Assembly (NCBI RefSeq): GCF_004006175.1
Contig: NZ_CP033219.1
Coordinates: 434,001 to 498,000, forward strand
DNA length: 64,000 nt
Reading direction: 5' to 3'
DNA from: Parasedimentitalea marina
GTDB taxonomy: Bacteria; Pseudomonadota; Alphaproteobacteria; Rhodobacterales; Rhodobacteraceae
Part shown: positions 62,139-64,000 of the stretch, in pieces
How positions within the stretch are numbered: the stretch's first letter is position 1
How the letters are laid out: every line of letters starts with the position of its first letter
Made by a program: the position numbers and the translations under genes
Notes under the pieces: model-generated
Database searches by the model: none
What the model saw: the letters and a program-made list of their open reading frames with translations, nothing else
Told to the model about the DNA's origin: nothing

Positions 62139-64000
62139 ATCGAACGCTCTCTTTTTCGCTTCATTTGGAAATACTCCAAACGGGATCAGTTGATTCTGCT
62201 GCTGGTCACCACCACGCTATTCCCGTTGTTATTCCTGACGCTTGAACTGCCCAAGCGGATTATCAACGATGCCATTGGCGCGCAGACTTCGACCATTGAC
62301 GTGCTGGGGCGCCCGGTGGATCAGCTGACTTTCTTGTGGCTTTTGTGCTCGGGGTTCTTGTTGGCTGTGACAGCGCATGGCTTGATGAAAATGCGCATCA
62401 ACACCATGAAAGGCATACTCGCCGAACGCATGTTGCGTCGGTTTCGCTATCAGTTGATAGCCCGGGTGCTGCGCTTTCCACAGCCCTACTTTGAACGGGT
62501 CAGCCAGGGTGAACTGGTGTCGATGATCACAGCTGAAAGCGAGCCGATGGGCGGCCTGATGGGCGATGCGATTAGCCAGCCAGTTTTGCAAGCCGGGCAG
62601 ATGATCACCATTCTGTCTTTCCTGTTTCTGCAGAATGTCTGGTTTGGCATTGCGGCTGTGGCTTTGATACCTCTGCAGGGTTGGTTGATCCCGATGTTGC
62701 AGCGGCGCATCAACCTATTGAACAAAAAGCGCATCAAGCAGGTGCGCGCGCTTGCGGCTGAAATCGGGGAAAGCGCCGTTGGCGCCTCGACATTGCGGAT
62801 CAACGGCGGCTGGCGCTATCGCATGGCGGTTATCACGACACGCTTGGGGCGCCTGTATGATATTCGCCTCGATATCTATCAGAAAAAGTTCTTTATGAAG
62901 TTTATCAATAACTTCATTACCCAGCTGACGCCGTTTTTGTTTTATGCGATTGGTGGCTATCTGGTGCTGCAAGGCTCTGTCTCACTGGGCGCGCTTGTGG
63001 CGGCTTTGGCAGCCTATAAGGACCTCGCATCTCCGTGGAAGGAGCTATTGGCCTATTACAACCAGACCCAGGACATGAGCCTGCGCTGGGACGTGATCAT
63101 GGAGCGTTTTGCGCCAACTGGTATGGTCGACGAAACCTTGATGGAAGGTGAACCCAAGGAGTTGGTACGTCTTGAGGGCGACGTGATTTTGACCAATGTC
63201 AACGTGCGGGACGCTGACGGGAATCTGGTGCTGGAGGATCTGAGTGCCCGCCTGCCTGCCGGCAAAGTCGTCGGGATCGCCGCCCCGTCAGAAGAAGACA
63301 GACGCGCCATGGCTGAACTTCTGACCCGCGAGTTGCTGCCCTCGGCGGGCAGTGTTTCCATTGCGGGGCATGATTTGACCAAGCTGCATCAGGCGGTAAT
63401 CGCTGCTCGGGTTGGTCATGCGACATCGCGGCCCGTGCTGTTTCAGGGGTCGTTTGGCGACAACGTGATGATGCCGATGCGACCGCGCCCCACCGGGACG
63501 GCAAGGGACGCCGATCAGTTCGAAAAGGCCCTGAAGGCCGGCAACAGCCCAGACCCGCTTGATGCACCCTGGCTTGACCCGTCCGTGGCCGGGTTTTCGA
63601 ACAAGGATGACTTGCGTGATTGGTGGCTGAAGCTGGTCGAAGGCATCGGCTCGGACACCGCCTTGTTTCGGCGCGGTATGGAGCAGAATTTTGATCCGAA
63701 AACTCACCCTGTTCTGGCAACGCATCTGGTGCAGTTGCGTGATCAGGTGCAGCAGGCTGTACGCGACGCCGGGCTTCGTCAGCATGCGTTCTTTTTGAAA
63801 ACGGATGAGTATAATCCGGCATTGCCTGTGGCAGAAAACTTGTTGTACGCGACGCCACATGAGCCAATCACTGAAGTCGTTTTGGCAGAGCAGACCGAGT
63901 TTCTGGACCTGATCAAAGAATTGAACCTGGATGAAGACCTGGTAGCGCTGACCCAGGACGTGGTGGATATGCTGCGCCAGATTTTTGGGCTCGACGGCAC
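62139..64000 (+). CDS. ABC-exporter-like protein with degenerate nucleotide-binding domain (partial)
   Basis: An open frame of 620 codons runs off the window. The N-terminal part is a six-helix ABC-exporter membrane domain (SLFRFIWKYSKRDQLILL, FPQPYFERVSQGELVSMI, NNFITQLTPFLFYAIGGYL). From residue 345 an ABC ATPase fold follows (LEGDVILTNVNVRDADGN, LVLEDLSARLPAGKVVGIAA), but the Walker A Gly-Lys-Ser is replaced by APSEEDRR and no signature is visible before an insertion of about 150 residues. The best ribosome site (GGAGG, 62128-62132) is six bases before ATC at 62139; TTG at 62097, 62112 or 62118 are alternative starts. Confidence 0.75.
   Translation, partial: MERSLFRFIWKYSKRDQLILLLVTTTLFPLLFLTLELPKRIINDAIGAQTSTIDVLGRPVDQLTFLWLLCSGFLLAVTAHGLMKMRINTMKGILAERMLRRFRYQLIARVLRFPQPYFERVSQGELVSMITAESEPMGGLMGDAISQPVLQAGQMITILSFLFLQNVWFGIAAVALIPLQGWLIPMLQRRINLLNKKRIKQVRALAAEIGESAVGASTLRINGGWRYRMAVITTRLGRLYDIRLDIYQKKFFMKFINNFITQLTPFLFYAIGGYLVLQGSVSLGALVAALAAYKDLASPWKELLAYYNQTQDMSLRWDVIMERFAPTGMVDETLMEGEPKELVRLEGDVILTNVNVRDADGNLVLEDLSARLPAGKVVGIAAPSEEDRRAMAELLTRELLPSAGSVSIAGHDLTKLHQAVIAARVGHATSRPVLFQGSFGDNVMMPMRPRPTGTARDADQFEKALKAGNSPDPLDAPWLDPSVAGFSNKDDLRDWWLKLVEGIGSDTALFRRGMEQNFDPKTHPVLATHLVQLRDQVQQAVRDAGLRQHAFFLKTDEYNPALPVAENLLYATPHEPITEVVLAEQTEFLDLIKELNLDEDLVALTQDVVDMLRQIFGLDG

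Noticed and set aside
1..64000. tRNA, rRNA, CRISPR, transposase or integrase genes
   Set aside because: None was recognised on either strand by reading; short RNA genes could still be missed without a covariance search.

Overview
The window is chromosomal DNA of an alphaproteobacterium, most likely a marine Rhodobacteraceae (Roseobacter group) species. The grounds are the gene set: crotonyl-CoA carboxylase/reductase with ethylmalonyl-CoA mutase, a LuxR/LuxI quorum-sensing pair, a paaABCDE ring-epoxidase operon, a fused indolepyruvate ferredoxin oxidoreductase, a BMP-type nucleoside ABC transporter, an HvrA-like H-NS protein and an Irr-type iron box, with moderate GC content. Family assignments come from reading translated sequence and motifs; no database search was run.

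Layout. 1-2.0 kb: tail of an unknown gene, a sulfotransferase-like gene and sdhB (+). 2.6-4.7 kb: a DUF1989 protein (+), then deoD and an H-NS-like gene (-). 4.8-9.2 kb: ecm (-), a small secreted protein (-) and ccr (+), two enzymes of the ethylmalonyl-CoA pathway. 9.3-12.5 kb: small ORF-luxR-luxI and a RecD-like helicase (+). 12.6-14.3 kb: TauE/SafE permease plus TIGR02186 protein (-). 14.5-19.3 kb: BMP-family ABC importer (-). 19.5-23.6 kb: rimI, tsaB and nfuA behind an Irr-like box, then uspA, an AbrB-like permease and a class IV aminotransferase (all -). 24.1-30.3 kb: a DUF3307 protein (+), then the phenylacetate operon paaJ-A-B-C-D-E plus an extra PaaA/C-like gene (-). 30.4-37.4 kb: GNAT and iclR (-), then an aldehyde dehydrogenase remnant, a Tm-1-like protein, an FAD oxidoreductase and a FadJ-type enzyme (+). 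37.6-44.9 kb: rpe and a seven-gene glycosyltransferase operon (-). 45.3-47.7 kb: a large MscS-family channel (+). 47.8-55.0 kb: a peptide-type ABC importer followed by a permuted CoA-transferase (-). 55.3-57.4 kb: a methyltransferase-like protein, a GST and a TetR regulator (+). 57.4-61.5 kb: the fused indolepyruvate oxidoreductase (-) and a divergent Lrp/AsnC regulator. 61.6-64 kb: a second DUF3307 protein (-) and the start of an ABC-exporter-like gene whose nucleotide-binding domain is degenerate.

Links between genes. Ccr and Ecm act in one pathway that ends in propionyl-/succinyl-CoA chemistry and feeds succinate dehydrogenase. Phenylacetate breakdown by Paa enzymes gives acetyl-CoA and succinyl-CoA, which enter the same routes. 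The most unusual items are (i) the seven-gene operon at 38.4-44.9 kb (four glycosyltransferases, histidine phosphatase, deacetylase-like protein, methyltransferase), in which all six junctions are 4-nt ATGA overlaps and no obvious membrane protein is present, and (ii) a family of multi-hairpin elements bounded by CTCCCG and CGGGAG that lie in sense orientation downstream of at least five genes. No tRNA, rRNA, CRISPR array, intact transposase or integrase was recognised.
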